Source of the DNA: Sphaerisporangium sp040683095
GTDB lineage: Bacteria; Actinomycetota; Actinomycetes; Streptosporangiales; Streptosporangiaceae
Reading direction: 5' to 3'
Assembly: GCF_040683095.1 (NCBI RefSeq)
Contig: NZ_JBFBCI010000044.1
Coordinates: forward strand, 14,444-78,443
Length of the DNA: 64,000 nucleotides
This document shows, piece by piece, positions 18,449-28,100 of the stretch (position 1 is the first letter of the stretch; each line of letters opens with the position of its first letter). The notes below the pieces were generated by a model. The model made no database searches and was not told the origin of the DNA. It was given only the letters and a program-made list of their open reading frames with translations. The translations under genes and the position numbers were made by a program.

Positions 18449-18916
18449 TCAATCCCCGTCTCCGGAGGTCAGGCCTGTCAGCACGCTGTCGAAGATTCCC
18501 TGGAGTTGCCGTACCTGCTCGGGGCTCAGGTGGTCGAACAGCACCCGCCGGACCTCTTCGACGTGTCCCGGCGCGGCCTCGACCAGCACCGCGTACCCCT
18601 CGTCCGTCAGCTTGGCGAGGTTGGTGCGCGCGTCGCCCGGACGCTTGCACCGGCTCACCCAGCCCTGCGCCTCCAGCTTGGCCACCGCGTGCGACAACCG
18701 ACTCGGCGACGACTGGACCAGCCGGGCGAGATCGCTCATCGTCAGCTCCCGCCCGGGAGCCTCCGACAGCATGGCCAGGATGACGTAGTACGTGTGCGGC
18801 ATGCGGGCGTCCCGCTGCAACTGCCGATCGAGCGACTCGTGCAGCAGCCGCGACGCCCAGAGGAAGCTACGCCACATCCTCTGCTCGTCCTCATCCAGCC
18901 ACCGCGTCTCACCCAT
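18449..18916 (-). CDS. MarR-family transcriptional regulator
   Basis: A 155-residue winged-helix protein with the MarR pattern: helical dimer segment MPHTYYVILAMLSEAPG, recognition helix LARLVQSSPSRLSHAVAKLE, and wing VSRCKRPGDARTNLAKLTDEG carrying the conserved D-x-R. Members are usually repressors released by small phenolic or oxidant ligands. It is alone and its target is unknown. A TTGAnnnnTCAA palindrome lies 22 bp before the start and may be an autoregulatory operator. The 230-bp gap between this gene and the kinase gene contains no other supported gene. Confidence 0.9.
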   Translation of the reverse strand: MGETRWLDEDEQRMWRSFLWASRLLHESLDRQLQRDARMPHTYYVILAMLSEAPGRELTMSDLARLVQSSPSRLSHAVAKLEAQGWVSRCKRPGDARTNLAKLTDEGYAVLVEAAPGHVEEVRRVLFDHLSPEQVRQLQGIFDSVLTGLTSGDGD

Positions 18917-18937
18917 GAGCCCAGTCTACCAATTTAG

Positions 18938-18949
18938 TTGAGCATTCAA
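18938..18949. promoter_or_regulatory. Palindromic candidate MarR operator
   Basis: TTGA-GCAT-TCAA lies in an AT-rich island (aatttagttgagcattcaat) immediately upstream of the MarR gene. MarR regulators commonly bind TTGA/TCAA-type palindromes overlapping their own promoters. The link to this regulator is inference. Confidence 0.45.
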
Positions 18950-19057
18950 TCTTCCCGCCTCACTCGTCCCCATCGCACCGCTTCATTTCCCGACCGCGAG
19001 CGCCCGCGTGCCACCAGGACCACGACCGGGGCGCGGACCCGGCCGTGACCACCTAGA

Positions 19058-19360
19058 TCACGCGCTGCGCTCGACGTCCAACCACACCAGGTGTAGGCCG
19101 AGCAGACCGGCCACCCGGTCGCAGCTCGACCACGACCCGTGAAGCCGCCCGCTCACAGTGATCGTCGCCACGGAGCCATCGGGCACCTGAACCCCGTACA
19201 GCTCCACCCCACCGTCGTCGCCGTACTCCTCGTCCGGGTACCGCAGCAGAGCGAACAAGCGCGCCCGCTCCTCCAGCCGCGGCGAAGGCATGATGCCCGC
19301 CCCCTGGCCGCCGCCATCGTGATAGACAGTCGGCAGGCTGGAATGGGGTTGCTGATCCAT
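19058..19360 (-). CDS. Small hypothetical protein
   Basis: A protein of about 100 residues, not recognised. It starts MDQQPHSSLPTVYHDGGG and has an acidic middle (RYPDEEYGDDGG) followed by a beta-rich end (VELYGVQVPDGSVATITVSG...LHLVWLDVERSA). ATG 19360 is preceded by GAGAGGTG at good spacing. The frame stays open further upstream to 19543 but without a ribosome site. It is divergent from the DUF5753 regulator gene and could belong to the same accessory module. There is no signal peptide or membrane segment. Confidence 0.5.
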   Translation of the reverse strand: MDQQPHSSLPTVYHDGGGQGAGIMPSPRLEERARLFALLRYPDEEYGDDGGVELYGVQVPDGSVATITVSGRLHGSWSSCDRVAGLLGLHLVWLDVERSA

Positions 19361-19579
19361 CCGATCACCTCTCTTCCGGCACTCCGGCCGGGACGGGACG
19401 ACCTCGCACGCCAACCCGTCCCGGCCTTTGCACACCTCTACGAGTTCACACCACTGCGGTGCGTAATCGACCCCTCGAGAGTAGAGTGGCATCCGTTTCA
19501 GCGGCGCAATATTGATAAAAATTCGAATTGAAATATCCGCCAATGAACTGTATGCCCGCTTTGATCCTCAGGAGAGACC

Positions 19580-20434
19580 ATGGCACCGAAGAAAGGGCCT
19601 ACCCTCCGCGCCCAGTGGCTCGGCAAACAACTACGCGAGCTACGCGAAGCGGCCAAGCTGACGCTGCGAGACGCAGGGGATTACGTGCAGCGGGACCCGG
19701 CCGCCATCAGCCGATGGGAGCAGGGGCTCACCCCGGCCCGGGCGCCCGACGTGCTGGCGCTACTCAACTTGTACGGCGTCGACGATCCTGAGCTCCGTGA
19801 CGGCCTGGAACGCCTCAGCCGTGACATCTGGCACAAGGGCTGGTGGGATGACTACGCCCGTGAAACGTCGGGCAGAGTCATCGATCACGCGTGGCTGGAA
19901 TCTCGCGCCGAGATAGTCCAGTCATTCGACGCGCTGGTCATCCCCGGCCTGCTCCAGACGCCCGAGTACGCAGAAGCCGTGATCACCGCCGTCGACCCGG
20001 ACGCCCTGGAAAAGTACATCTCACGTTGGGTGGAGTTCCGGATGACCCGGCAGCAGGTACTCGCCAGAGACCAGCCAATCCAACTCACCGCCGTGTTGGA
20101 CGAGGCCGTTCTTCGCCGCACGGTCGGCGGTGCCCGCGTGATGCGCGCCCAGTTGGAGCATCTCATCCAACTCGGCAATCACTCGAACGTCACGATCCAG
20201 GTGCTGCCCTTCGACGCCGGAGCCCACGCGAGCCCGCACGGCGCATTTATGATCTTCGGCATGTCCGCCCCTTACCCGGACGTGGCATATGCGGAGACCC
20301 ACGCAGGATGCATTTATGTCGAAGCCGACGGCGTTGAGAGCTTCGCCCGAGCCTACGATCAGTTGCAGCGGGCAGCACTCAGTCCAAAGGACTCACTGAG
20401 CTTAATATTGGGCATAGCGCAACATACAACGTGA
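19580..20434 (+). CDS. XRE-family HTH regulator with DUF5753 (Scr1-type)
   Basis: A 284-residue protein. The N-terminal XRE helix-turn-helix (about residues 10-70: LRELREAAKLTLRDAGDYVQRDPAAISRWEQG) is followed by the DUF5753 domain (ALVIPGLLQTPEYAEAVI; QPIQLTAVLDEAVLRR; IQVLPFDAGAHASPHGAFMI). This is a very common actinobacterial architecture, typically next to a DUF397 gene as here; the Streptomyces Scr1/Scr2 pair has been described as toxin-antitoxin-like. AGGAGAG precedes the ATG. The 3' end overlaps the DUF397 gene by 4 bp. Confidence 0.93.
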   Translation: MAPKKGPTLRAQWLGKQLRELREAAKLTLRDAGDYVQRDPAAISRWEQGLTPARAPDVLALLNLYGVDDPELRDGLERLSRDIWHKGWWDDYARETSGRVIDHAWLESRAEIVQSFDALVIPGLLQTPEYAEAVITAVDPDALEKYISRWVEFRMTRQQVLARDQPIQLTAVLDEAVLRRTVGGARVMRAQLEHLIQLGNHSNVTIQVLPFDAGAHASPHGAFMIFGMSAPYPDVAYAETHAGCIYVEADGVESFARAYDQLQRAALSPKDSLSLILGIAQHTT

Positions 20435-20679
20435 TCGAAATGAGGCGCACGATGGGTACCCCCGAAGAACTGACCCGGGTCGCCTGGCACATCAGCACCT
20501 TCAGCCCCAATGGTGCCGCCGAATGTGTCGAAGCAGGCCCGCTGGCTGACGACACTGGACGCGTCGCCGTACGCCACAGCCACCACCCCGACCGCGAGGT
20601 CATCCTCTACACCCGCGGTGAATGGGAAGCGTTCATCGCCGGCGTCAAAGCGGGCGAATTCGACTTCTTTACCCCATGA
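20431..20679 (+). CDS. DUF397 protein, partner of the DUF5753 regulator
   Basis: An 82-residue protein with the DUF397 pattern: W near the start, ECVEAGPLADDTGRVAVRHS, W-x-AF and GVKAGEFDF at the end. Translation probably couples through the GTGA overlap with the upstream gene. ATG 20452, with AGG six bases upstream, is a possible alternative start that would remove seven residues. DUF397 proteins bind or modulate their XRE partners in the few studied cases. Confidence 0.88.
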   Translation: MIEMRRTMGTPEELTRVAWHISTFSPNGAAECVEAGPLADDTGRVAVRHSHHPDREVILYTRGEWEAFIAGVKAGEFDFFTP

Positions 20680-20837
20680 CACGGACTACATCAGTAGCAC
20701 CGCGCGTCTCTCAGGGAGTACCGAAACGCATGGCCGGAACTCAGTACCGTAGGCAGTGACTACTGATCTTAAAGGGCTAGTGCTACCTAACGTGTTCCTC
20801 TAGATACAGTAACGAGTTCCCGCAGTACAACTGCAAG

Positions 20838-21394
20838 GTGCGTTACCCCCAGGGCGGAGGCCTGTCGACCCAGGCATGCGCCAAACGCGAGCAGATCCGC
20901 TTTCAAGCAGCCGACATGTTCGAGCGCGGCATCGCCCCGCCCGAGGTCGCCCGAAACCTGCGAGTCACCCGCCGGTCGGCCTGCGCCTGGCGCCGAATCT
21001 GGTCCAGCGGCGGCAGACAAGCCCTGGCCTCCAAGGGCCACGGCGGATCACCATGCCGGTTGAACACCGAGCAGATCCTGCTGCTGGAGGCCGAACTCCG
21101 CCACGGACCGGTCGCGCACGGCTGGGATGACCAGCGATGGACCCTCGCCCGGATAGCAACCGTCATCGCCGAACTCTTCCGGGTCGACTACACCCTGCCC
21201 GGAGTGTCTTATCTGCCGCACCGGCTCGGCTGGTCACCACAGGTCCCCATCCACCGCGCCGCCGAACGCGACGAGGATGCCGTCACCACCTGGGTGAAGG
21301 AGACCTGGCCCTATATGAAAGACAGGCAGCCACCCACAGCGCCTGGATCTGCTTTGCCGACGAATTCGGAATCTATTCGCACGAGGTTGCCTGA
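20838..21394 (+). pseudogene. IS630-family transposase, N-terminal fragment
   Basis: The plus strand encodes the N-terminal half of an IS630-type transposase: FERGIAPPEVARNLRVTRRSACAWRR (HTH) followed by SKGHGGSPCRLNTEQ, DDQRWTLARIATVIAELF, LHRLGWSPQVP-like PHRLGWSPQVP, and AERDEDAVTTWVKETWP. A shift to the +1 frame then gives HSAWICFADEFG, where the first catalytic Asp should be, and homology stops there. The remaining catalytic core is missing, so the element is dead. A frame change at this junction is normal in IS630 elements (orfA/orfB). The original reading frame runs on without a stop into the cold-shock gene. Confidence 0.8.
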
Positions 21395-21461
21395 AAGCGG
21401 AGGGGCAAGTTATGTCCCCCGCTATCAGGCAATCTACGATGCTACCGAGGGGATCGCAACA

Positions 21462-21794
21462 ATGGGTGTTAAGCCGGGTGACGTAGCTACTGGAACGGTG
21501 GTGGAGTGGAACGACGACGAGGGCTGGGGGTTCATCAGATCCGCCGATGTACCCGGCGACGTTTTCGCTCACTTTTCGTCGATTGTCGGAATGGAAGGTT
21601 ATAGATCCCTCGTACCGGGGCAGCGTGTTAGGTTCACGTGGGAGCAGTACCCTCAAGATGGTTTCAGTTTTCGGGTGATTCATGTGTTCGTCGGTGATGC
21701 CCCCACACCAAGCACACAACGTCTTGCGGGTGAGAGCGACATCGATGCTTACGCGAGCCGTCTACAAATCCAGCCGGACGATCAATCGGAGTAA
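21462..21794 (+). CDS. Cold-shock-domain protein
   Basis: A 110-residue protein. Residues about 8-72 are a cold-shock domain: TGTVVEWNDDEGWGFIRS (RNP1-like GWGFI), GDVFAHFSSI (RNP2-like), then a loop longer than in CspA. The last 35 residues are a polar tail (TPSTQRLAGESDIDAYASRLQIQPDDQSE). Such domains bind single-stranded nucleic acid. The domain is more divergent than housekeeping Csp proteins, and the G+C content is lower than that of its neighbours. ATG 21462 has GAGGGG upstream and is the likely start. The same frame is open back to 20838 through an IS630 transposase fragment, so a fused product is formally possible. Confidence 0.7.
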   Translation: MGVKPGDVATGTVVEWNDDEGWGFIRSADVPGDVFAHFSSIVGMEGYRSLVPGQRVRFTWEQYPQDGFSFRVIHVFVGDAPTPSTQRLAGESDIDAYASRLQIQPDDQSE

Positions 21795-21839
21795 CTGCAG
21801 GTCGTACTGCGCTCGACTAGCGTTTAAAGGATGTGTCGC

Positions 21840-21985
21840 CTATATGCGCCACCTTCTGACGAGTGCAGTTCGGCCGTTTTCGAAGTACAGCCGCTCGGAC
21901 CGCTGCGCGACCTCCAGGTCCATCAGGCTGTAGCCGAGGTCGGACTGACCACTGGCCTGGTTGTAGGTGACGAGACGTACCGAGG
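21840..21985 (-). pseudogene. Decayed coding fragment of unknown family
   Basis: The minus strand reads VRLVTYNQASGQSDLGYSL, then MDLEVAQRSERLYFENGR, then TALVRRWRI and a stop. It looks like the C-terminus of a real protein but lacks a start and any recognisable domain. It lies between the cold-shock gene and the second IS630 fragment. Confidence 0.3.
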
Positions 21986-21999
21986 TTAAACGACTGGCT

Positions 22000-22146
22000 T
22001 TACGATGGTTCGAGGTGCAGGACGGTTTCGGCGAGCAGGCCGTCGAGGAGACCGGGCCGGTACTGCATGCGTTTGAGATGGCTCTTGATGACGGCGGCGA
22101 GTTGGTCGATGCCGCCGCGGAGTGCGAGGTTGCCGACCACCTTCAT
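22000..22146 (-). pseudogene. IS630-family transposase, C-terminal fragment
   Basis: The minus strand encodes VGNLALRGGIDQLAAVIKSH, then LKRMQYRPGLLDGLLAET, then the stop. This matches the terminal segment of IS630-type transposases, where the sequence after the last catalytic residue ends in RLKRxQYRPxLLDGxLAETGL. The catalytic core is absent. It points the opposite way to the N-terminal fragment at 20838. Confidence 0.65.
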
Positions 22147-22388
22147 GGTCACCCCTGAATCCGGCGCGATGCCGCGCACCCCACGGGTGTCTCCGGGAGT
22201 ACCGGCCTCGTCCCCCGCCACGCACATCCCCGTTCACCTGCTGAGCAGGGGAGACAAATGGTGATTTGTCCGAAGTAGGATGCGCGGGTACCAACCAGCC
22301 CCGAGTCCGGGCACGGCGGCGGTGAGCCCGCCCGCGCCGGTCCGGGGCCCGGGTGCGGTGGGGTGGATCCGGCCATCGGAGGGGAAAC

Positions 22389-23477
22389 GTGGGACGCCGA
22401 CTTCGCAGGCTGGCGTCCAGAGTGCCGTCCATCCTCCAGTGCGCGGCGGCCGCCGCCATCGCCTGGGTCGTCGCCAAGGAAGTGCTCGGACACCCGAGCC
22501 CCTTCTTCGCGCCGGTCGCCGTCGTCATCTGCATCGGCGTGGCCCTCGGACGGCGGGTCCGCCGCATGCTGGAGATGGTCGCCGGGGTCGGGCTCGGCGT
22601 CGGCGTGGGCGACCTGCTCATCGCCCGCATCGGCTCGGGACCCTGGCAGATCGCGCTGGTCGTCGTGCTCGCGATGGCGGTCGCCGTGCTGCTGGACGAG
22701 GGACCGGTGATCGCCCTGCAGGCGGGGTCGTCCGCCGTGCTGGTCGCGACCCTGCTGCCTCCCAGCGGCAGCGGTGGCACCGACCGCATGATCGACGCCT
22801 TCGTCGGCGGGTTCATCGCGATCGCCGTCGTGGCACTGCTGCCGTCCGACCCGGTCGCGCTGGTCCACCGGCACGGGCGCGTGGTGCTGGACGAACTGGC
22901 CGAGGCGCTGGAAGGGGCCGCCGAGGCGATCGCCGCACGTGACGTCCCGCTGGCCGTCGACTCGCTGGAGAAGGCGCGCGGCTCACAGGCCGCCGTCGAA
23001 CGACTGCGCGACGCGCTCCAGACGGGACGCGAGATCGCCGTCCTCAGCCCCCTGCGCTGGAACACCCGCAGCAGGCTGGCCCGCTACCAGGCGGCGAGCG
23101 TTCACATCGACCGCGCGCTGCGCAACACCCGGGTCCTCCTGCGCCGCACGCTCGCGGCCCTGCGCGACGGCGAGCCGATGCACCCGGACTTCACCGGCGT
23201 CCTGCACGGCCTCGCCGAGGTCGCACGGCTGCTCCGCGACGAACTCGCCTCCGGCGTCGAACCCACCCAGGCACGTCAAGTCGCCCTCGCACTGGCCCAC
23301 GGCGACCACACCGCCCTCGTCGACGACACGGGCTTCTCCTCCAGCGTCGTCGCGGCCCAGGTCCGCTCGATCATCGTGGACCTCCTGGTCGCGACGGGCA
23401 TGACCCGCGAAACCGCCCTGGCGTCCCTCACACCCGCCGCCCCGATCGAGCAAGAAGAAGAGGCGGGCCAGGGCTGA
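22389..23477 (+). CDS. Aromatic-acid-exporter / FUSC-like membrane protein
   Basis: A 362-residue protein. Six hydrophobic segments fill the first 160 residues (PSILQCAAAAAIAWVVAKEV; FFAPVAVVICIGVALGRRVRRMLEM; GPVIALQAGSSAVLVATLL), followed by a long cytoplasmic helical region. This is the layout of ArAE/FUSC-type transporters, half-length compared with YccS/AaeB. The G-x-RVRR-x-LE segment is typical of the family. GGAGGGG stands 4-10 bases before GTG 22389; an earlier GTG at 22353 has no ribosome site. The substrate is unknown. It is a single gene. Confidence 0.8.
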   Translation: MGRRLRRLASRVPSILQCAAAAAIAWVVAKEVLGHPSPFFAPVAVVICIGVALGRRVRRMLEMVAGVGLGVGVGDLLIARIGSGPWQIALVVVLAMAVAVLLDEGPVIALQAGSSAVLVATLLPPSGSGGTDRMIDAFVGGFIAIAVVALLPSDPVALVHRHGRVVLDELAEALEGAAEAIAARDVPLAVDSLEKARGSQAAVERLRDALQTGREIAVLSPLRWNTRSRLARYQAASVHIDRALRNTRVLLRRTLAALRDGEPMHPDFTGVLHGLAEVARLLRDELASGVEPTQARQVALALAHGDHTALVDDTGFSSSVVAAQVRSIIVDLLVATGMTRETALASLTPAAPIEQEEEAGQG

Positions 23478-23670
23478 CAGGACCGCACCGGCCAACCGGC
23501 AGACGCCCGGGCCGGGTTGGAAATGTGGGCCAAAGATCGACGGTACGGGGCTGTTCACCGCGCGCGTGCCCAGCCGCTGGCTCAGTGTGAGAAATCGCCA
23601 CGAAATGCGTCAAGAGGTTGCCGTCTGACTGGGACCTCATGGACCTGGGCTCCGCGCTTTTGAGCGTTTT

Positions 23671-23713
23671 ACCAGGGCTTATACCTCACGTATACCCGCC
23701 TGTCCGATGCTCG
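23671..23713 (+). promoter_or_regulatory. Candidate SARP-bound promoter of the protease gene
   Basis: A 43-bp block shares 36 of 43 bases with the block at 29565-29607. It contains two heptamers, TATACCT (23680) and TATACCC (23691), whose starts are 11 bp apart. The second is followed by an 8-bp spacer and GATGCT (23706), a possible -10 element. This is the arrangement described for SARP activators. The rest of the 23478-23885 gap shows no gene. Confidence 0.65.
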
Positions 23714-23888
23714 TCCCGAGCCGATCCCGGCTTCGTCCCCGGTGGTGAGTCGAAATCGAGAAAGGTGTGATCAATGCTCAGGACACGCGACCACTGTCGC
23801 GGCCTTCGTCGTGCGGCGGACACGTCCGCGCCACTCCTTCGATGGACTCCCGCTGGGCCGACACTGATCGTTTCGCCCCGGAGGCATG

Positions 23889-25106
23889 ATGTCCCGCCCG
23901 AAAAGATCCCATTTGATAGTTGCGGCGCTCTGCACGGTCCTGGGCCTGCCGGCTCTGATGAGTGCGCCGGTGGCGGCCGAACCTGCGCCGCCCACCTCCG
24001 AGCAGCTCGACAAGGGCGTCAGCGCCGCGCAGGAGCCGCTGCGCAAGGCCGCCCACATCATCCGTCAGGTGGTGGAGGACACCAAGCCCGCCGGGTACAT
24101 GAGCGTCGCCTTCGGTGAGGGCGAGGTGGAGCTGTACTGGAAGGGCGCGCTGCCGGCCCCGATCGAGGCGGCGGTCGCCGAGGCTCGCAAGATCGTCCCC
24201 GTCAAGGTGGTACCGGCCAAGTACTCCTACAAGGAGCTGGACGCGGCGTCCGAGCAGGTGCGCAAGGCGGCCTACGCCAACCGGTCGGCGGGCGTGCGGT
24301 CGGTCCGCATCCCGTACGACGGCAGCGGCCTGCGCGTGGGCGTGGACCAGACCGGTCTGGGCGTCGCCCGGGCCACGAGCGCCTTCACCGCCGCCGCGAA
24401 CATCCTGCCGAAGCTGCCGGTGGCCCACACGCTGGAGAAGGCGGACCTCATCACGAAGACGGGCCGGTTGAACGACCACGAGCAGTGGCTCGGAGGCGGG
24501 CGCATCCGCAACTACAGCCGTAACTTCATCGGCTGCACCGGGGGCTTCGGCGTCCAGGGCTACGACGGCTACAAGTACATTCTGACCGCCGGCCACTGCG
24601 GCAAGCCCGGTGACTGGTTCGTCGACGGCGTCCAGAACAACGACTGGGTGGGCCAGGTCAAGTACGAGAACACCGGCCACGACACGATGCTGATCGCCTC
24701 CAACGCCCAGGGGTCGATCTGGGACGGGCCCGCCGACAGCTACTACCACAAGCCGGTCGTCGCGTGGGACTGGGTGTACCCGAACGAGCTGTTCTGCTCG
24801 TCGGGCTCGTACACCGGGGTGCGATGCGGCCTGAAGCAGCACGACTTCACCGCCTGGTACTGCGACTTCGACATCTACAACAACTTCGAGTGCTATGACG
24901 ACCTCATCGAGGCCCACCAGGTCGACGGTCTGCGCGCCACCCAGCCCGGCGACAGCGGCGGCCCGGTCTTCACGCTCTCGGGCTCCGGCGTGGTCGCCAA
25001 GGGCATCATCAGCGGCCACGGCGTGAGCCAGAACATCATGTACTTCCAGGACTTCGCCACCGCCCGCAACGACTTCCCCATCCGGTTCGACCCGCTCTAC
25101 TACTGA
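23889..25106 (+). CDS. Secreted chymotrypsin-fold serine protease with propeptide
   Basis: A 405-residue precursor. A signal peptide (about residues 1-31, ending near APVAA) is followed by a propeptide-like region of about 160 residues. The catalytic domain has His236 (LTAGHCG), Asp265 (TGHDTML) and Ser356 (QPGDSGGPVF), an intact triad of the S1 family (alpha-lytic/streptogrisin type). Seven cysteines after residue 210 suggest disulfides. The layout fits a self-processing exported protease. Two adjacent ATG codons are possible; the second (23889) sits 4 bases after GGAGG and is preferred. The promoter block shared with the propeller gene at 29659 suggests common control by the SARP regulator encoded between them. 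Confidence 0.9.
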   Translation: MSRPKRSHLIVAALCTVLGLPALMSAPVAAEPAPPTSEQLDKGVSAAQEPLRKAAHIIRQVVEDTKPAGYMSVAFGEGEVELYWKGALPAPIEAAVAEARKIVPVKVVPAKYSYKELDAASEQVRKAAYANRSAGVRSVRIPYDGSGLRVGVDQTGLGVARATSAFTAAANILPKLPVAHTLEKADLITKTGRLNDHEQWLGGGRIRNYSRNFIGCTGGFGVQGYDGYKYILTAGHCGKPGDWFVDGVQNNDWVGQVKYENTGHDTMLIASNAQGSIWDGPADSYYHKPVVAWDWVYPNELFCSSGSYTGVRCGLKQHDFTAWYCDFDIYNNFECYDDLIEAHQVDGLRATQPGDSGGPVFTLSGSGVVAKGIISGHGVSQNIMYFQDFATARNDFPIRFDPLYY

Positions 25107-25129
25107 CTCCGAACGTAACCCGGACCACG

Positions 25130-25160
25130 GCGGGCCCGGCACCACGCGCACCGGGCCCGC
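25130..25160. terminator. Bidirectional terminator between protease and SARP genes
   Basis: Perfect 10-bp arms gcgggcccgg / ccgggcccgc with an 11-nt loop lie in the 73-bp gap between two convergent genes. Confidence 0.7.
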
Positions 25161-25179
25161 GCGCGGAAGATGTCGGCGC

Positions 25180-28100
25180 TCAGCAGGTGGGCCGGTAGGC
25201 CACGGAGGGGATGTAGGTGGCCCACTCCTGGCGGGTGAGGTCACGGCCGATCTCCTGGCAGAGCTTTCCGACGAGCGGGTCGGCCCGGAGGGGCCAGCGG
25301 ATGATCCTGCCGTCGTCGCCACCGGAGATCAGGTCTCCGTCAGCGGTGAAAGCGAGGCCCTTGATCGGGGCCGTGTGGCCTGTGAGTGTGGCGGCAGGCC
25401 TTCGCGACGGGAGGTCCCAGACGGTGATCGTGCGATCGTCGCCCGCGGACGCGAGCGTGCGGCCGTCCCGGCTGAAGGCGAGTGCCTGGATCGGGGCGGT
25501 GTGGCCGGGCAACGTGGCGTACGGCTCGCCGGTCCGCGTGTTCCACAGCCTGACGGTCCGGTCGGCCCCCGCCGTGGCGATCAGCTCGCCGTCCGGGCTG
25601 AAGGCGACGTCGAGCACCGAGCCCTGCCCGGTCCTGAGGGCGCGGACCGCCCGGTCCCGGGCCAGGTCCCAGACGAGCAGGTCTCCGGTGGGGCCGGTGG
25701 TGGCGAGCAGGGGGTCTCGCGGGCTGAACGCCAGCGCCGAGGCGAGCTGCCCGGGGGCCGAGAACGGCGCCTCGACCGGGTTCCCCGGATCGCGGATGTC
25801 CCAGCGGAAGCGGCCGAGGGCGGTCGCGACGAGGAAGCGGCCGCCGGGGTCGAAGGCGGCGTCGGTGGAGGCGCCGAGCCCCCTGTATCTGATCGTTGCA
25901 AGCCTCCGGCGGCTGCCGACGTCCCAGATCGTGACCGTGTGGCTGCGGGTGACGGTGGCGAGCCGGTGGCCGTCCGGGCTGAAGGCGACGGCCCGGACGT
26001 GGTCGGGATGGTCGCCGAGCGTGGCGATCGGGTTTCCGCGCACGTCCCACAGCCGGACGGTGGTGTCGCTGCTCGCCGACGCGACGAGACGGCCGTCTGG
26101 GCTGATCTCGATGTCGTTCACGGCCTGGCTGTGCCCGCTGAACGGGGGGAGAGCGCGCTCGCGGATCACGATGGTCCGGCCCAGTCCGGCCGAGGCGAGC
26201 ATCGAGCCGTCCGCGCTGAGGGCGAGGGACAGCGTTTCGGTGCGACTTCTGTCCTGGTAGGTCTCGACGGGCTGCCGCCGCGCGATGTCCCAGACAGTGA
26301 TCAGGCCGTCCTCGTCAGCGACGGCGATGCGGCCGGCGACGGGGGCGGACATGTCCCAGGTGTACGGCGACCGCCTGGGCAGCCCGAACACGGAGGTCAC
26401 CCCACCATCGCGGGCGAGTCGCCAGAACCGCACCCCGTAATAGGACGACCCCGTGGCGAGCACCCCGTCGACGTGGTCGAAGCCCAGCCGGTGGACGTGA
26501 TCGTCGGCGGGAATCTCGGCCACCGCGGCCCCGGAGACGACGTCCCACACGACGGGTCTCTGCGTTCCGCCCGTGGCCGAAACCAGAAATGCCTGGTCGG
26601 GGCTGAACGCGAGAGCCACGACCTCCTCCCGGTGTCCCCGCAGGGTGCGCCTGGTCCCGTCGCGCAGATCCCACACCTCGATCGCGCCCTTTCCTGCGCC
26701 GACGGCGATCTTCGTCCCGTCGGGGCTCAGTGCCATCGCGTCGGTGAGATCGCCCCGTGACCGCTGGAACACCGGCCGGTGGGAGCGCAGATCCCACACC
26801 ACGATCGCGCCCTTGCTCGCCCCCAGCTCGGCCTGTCTGACCACGGAGGCGAGTAGCCTGCCGTCGCGGCTGAACGCCACCGCCCTGGCGTGGACCACCT
26901 CTGCCTCCGCGAGTGACGCGGGCTCGGGGAACGTCGCGACCCGGGTGCGGCCGCGCGGGTCCCAGAGGCCGACCGTCCCGTCGTCGCCGGCCGCGGCCAG
27001 CCGCGAGCCGTCCGGGCTGAACGCCACCCCGAAGATCGACGGCCCTCCGGCGTTGAGCTCGATCCGGCGGCGCGCCGCCGCCGACACGCTGAGGAGGGCG
27101 CCCCGCGTCTCGGCCTCCCGATCGAGTCGGAACGCGTCGATCGCCAGCAGCCCGGCCAGATCGGGATCGGTGTCGAGGAGCGATCGGGCCTTCAGGGACA
27201 ACTGCCGGGACAAGGCGACCAACTGCTGGTGACCGGCCTCCTGACTCTGCCGTACAGCCACGCCGCCACCGAGCAGGGCGATCAGGAAGAGCGAGGCCAT
27301 CCCGGCCAGGAGGCGTTGCAGGAGCCGGGTGCGGCGTCTCGTCGCGGTGTGCTCGCTCTCCGCCAGCGCGCGGCTGGCCCGCAGGAAGGCGGCCTCGATG
27401 TCGTTCAGTTCGTGCAGGTGATCCTCCGCCCACGTACGCGCGGCGAGCAACTGGACGCTTCGATACAGGGCGCCGGAGTCCCGGTCCAGCTCCTGCCACG
27501 TCTGCGCCGCGGCGGTGAGCCGACGGTGGACGAACAGGTCATCGCGGTCGTCGGTGAGCCACCGGTGCAGCCGGGGCCAGGCACGGATCAGCGCCTCGTG
27601 CGCCACGTCGACCGTCTCCTCCGCGAGGACGACCAGCCGCGCCGCCGCGAGCCGGTCCAGCACGCCGGAGACGACGTCCGGATCGGCCACGCCCACGAGC
27701 TCGGCCCGCGAGATGGGACGCCTGGTGTCCTCCGTGCCGTCTCCGAGCGCGGTGAGCCTCACGAAGATCCTGCGGGCGGCCTGCTGCTCGGCGAGGGAGA
27801 GCTCGCGGAAGACCCGTTCCGCGCTCTGCGCGATCGCCCCGCGCACGCCGCCGGCCGCTCGATAGGCCGCCAGCGTCAGCCTCGAGCCGGCGCGGTTCCG
27901 CCAGGTCTCCAGCAGCGCGTGCGAGACCAGCGGCAGGCTGCCCGGCTCCTCGTCCGCGTCGGCCAGCACCGTGGCCAGCAGGTCGGGATCCACGGTGAGC
28001 CCCGCCCGGGCGGCGGGCCGGACGACGACCTCCCGCAGATCCGGCGGCGACACCGGTCCGACGAGCAACTGCGCCTCACCACCCAGAGCCTCGACCAGGT

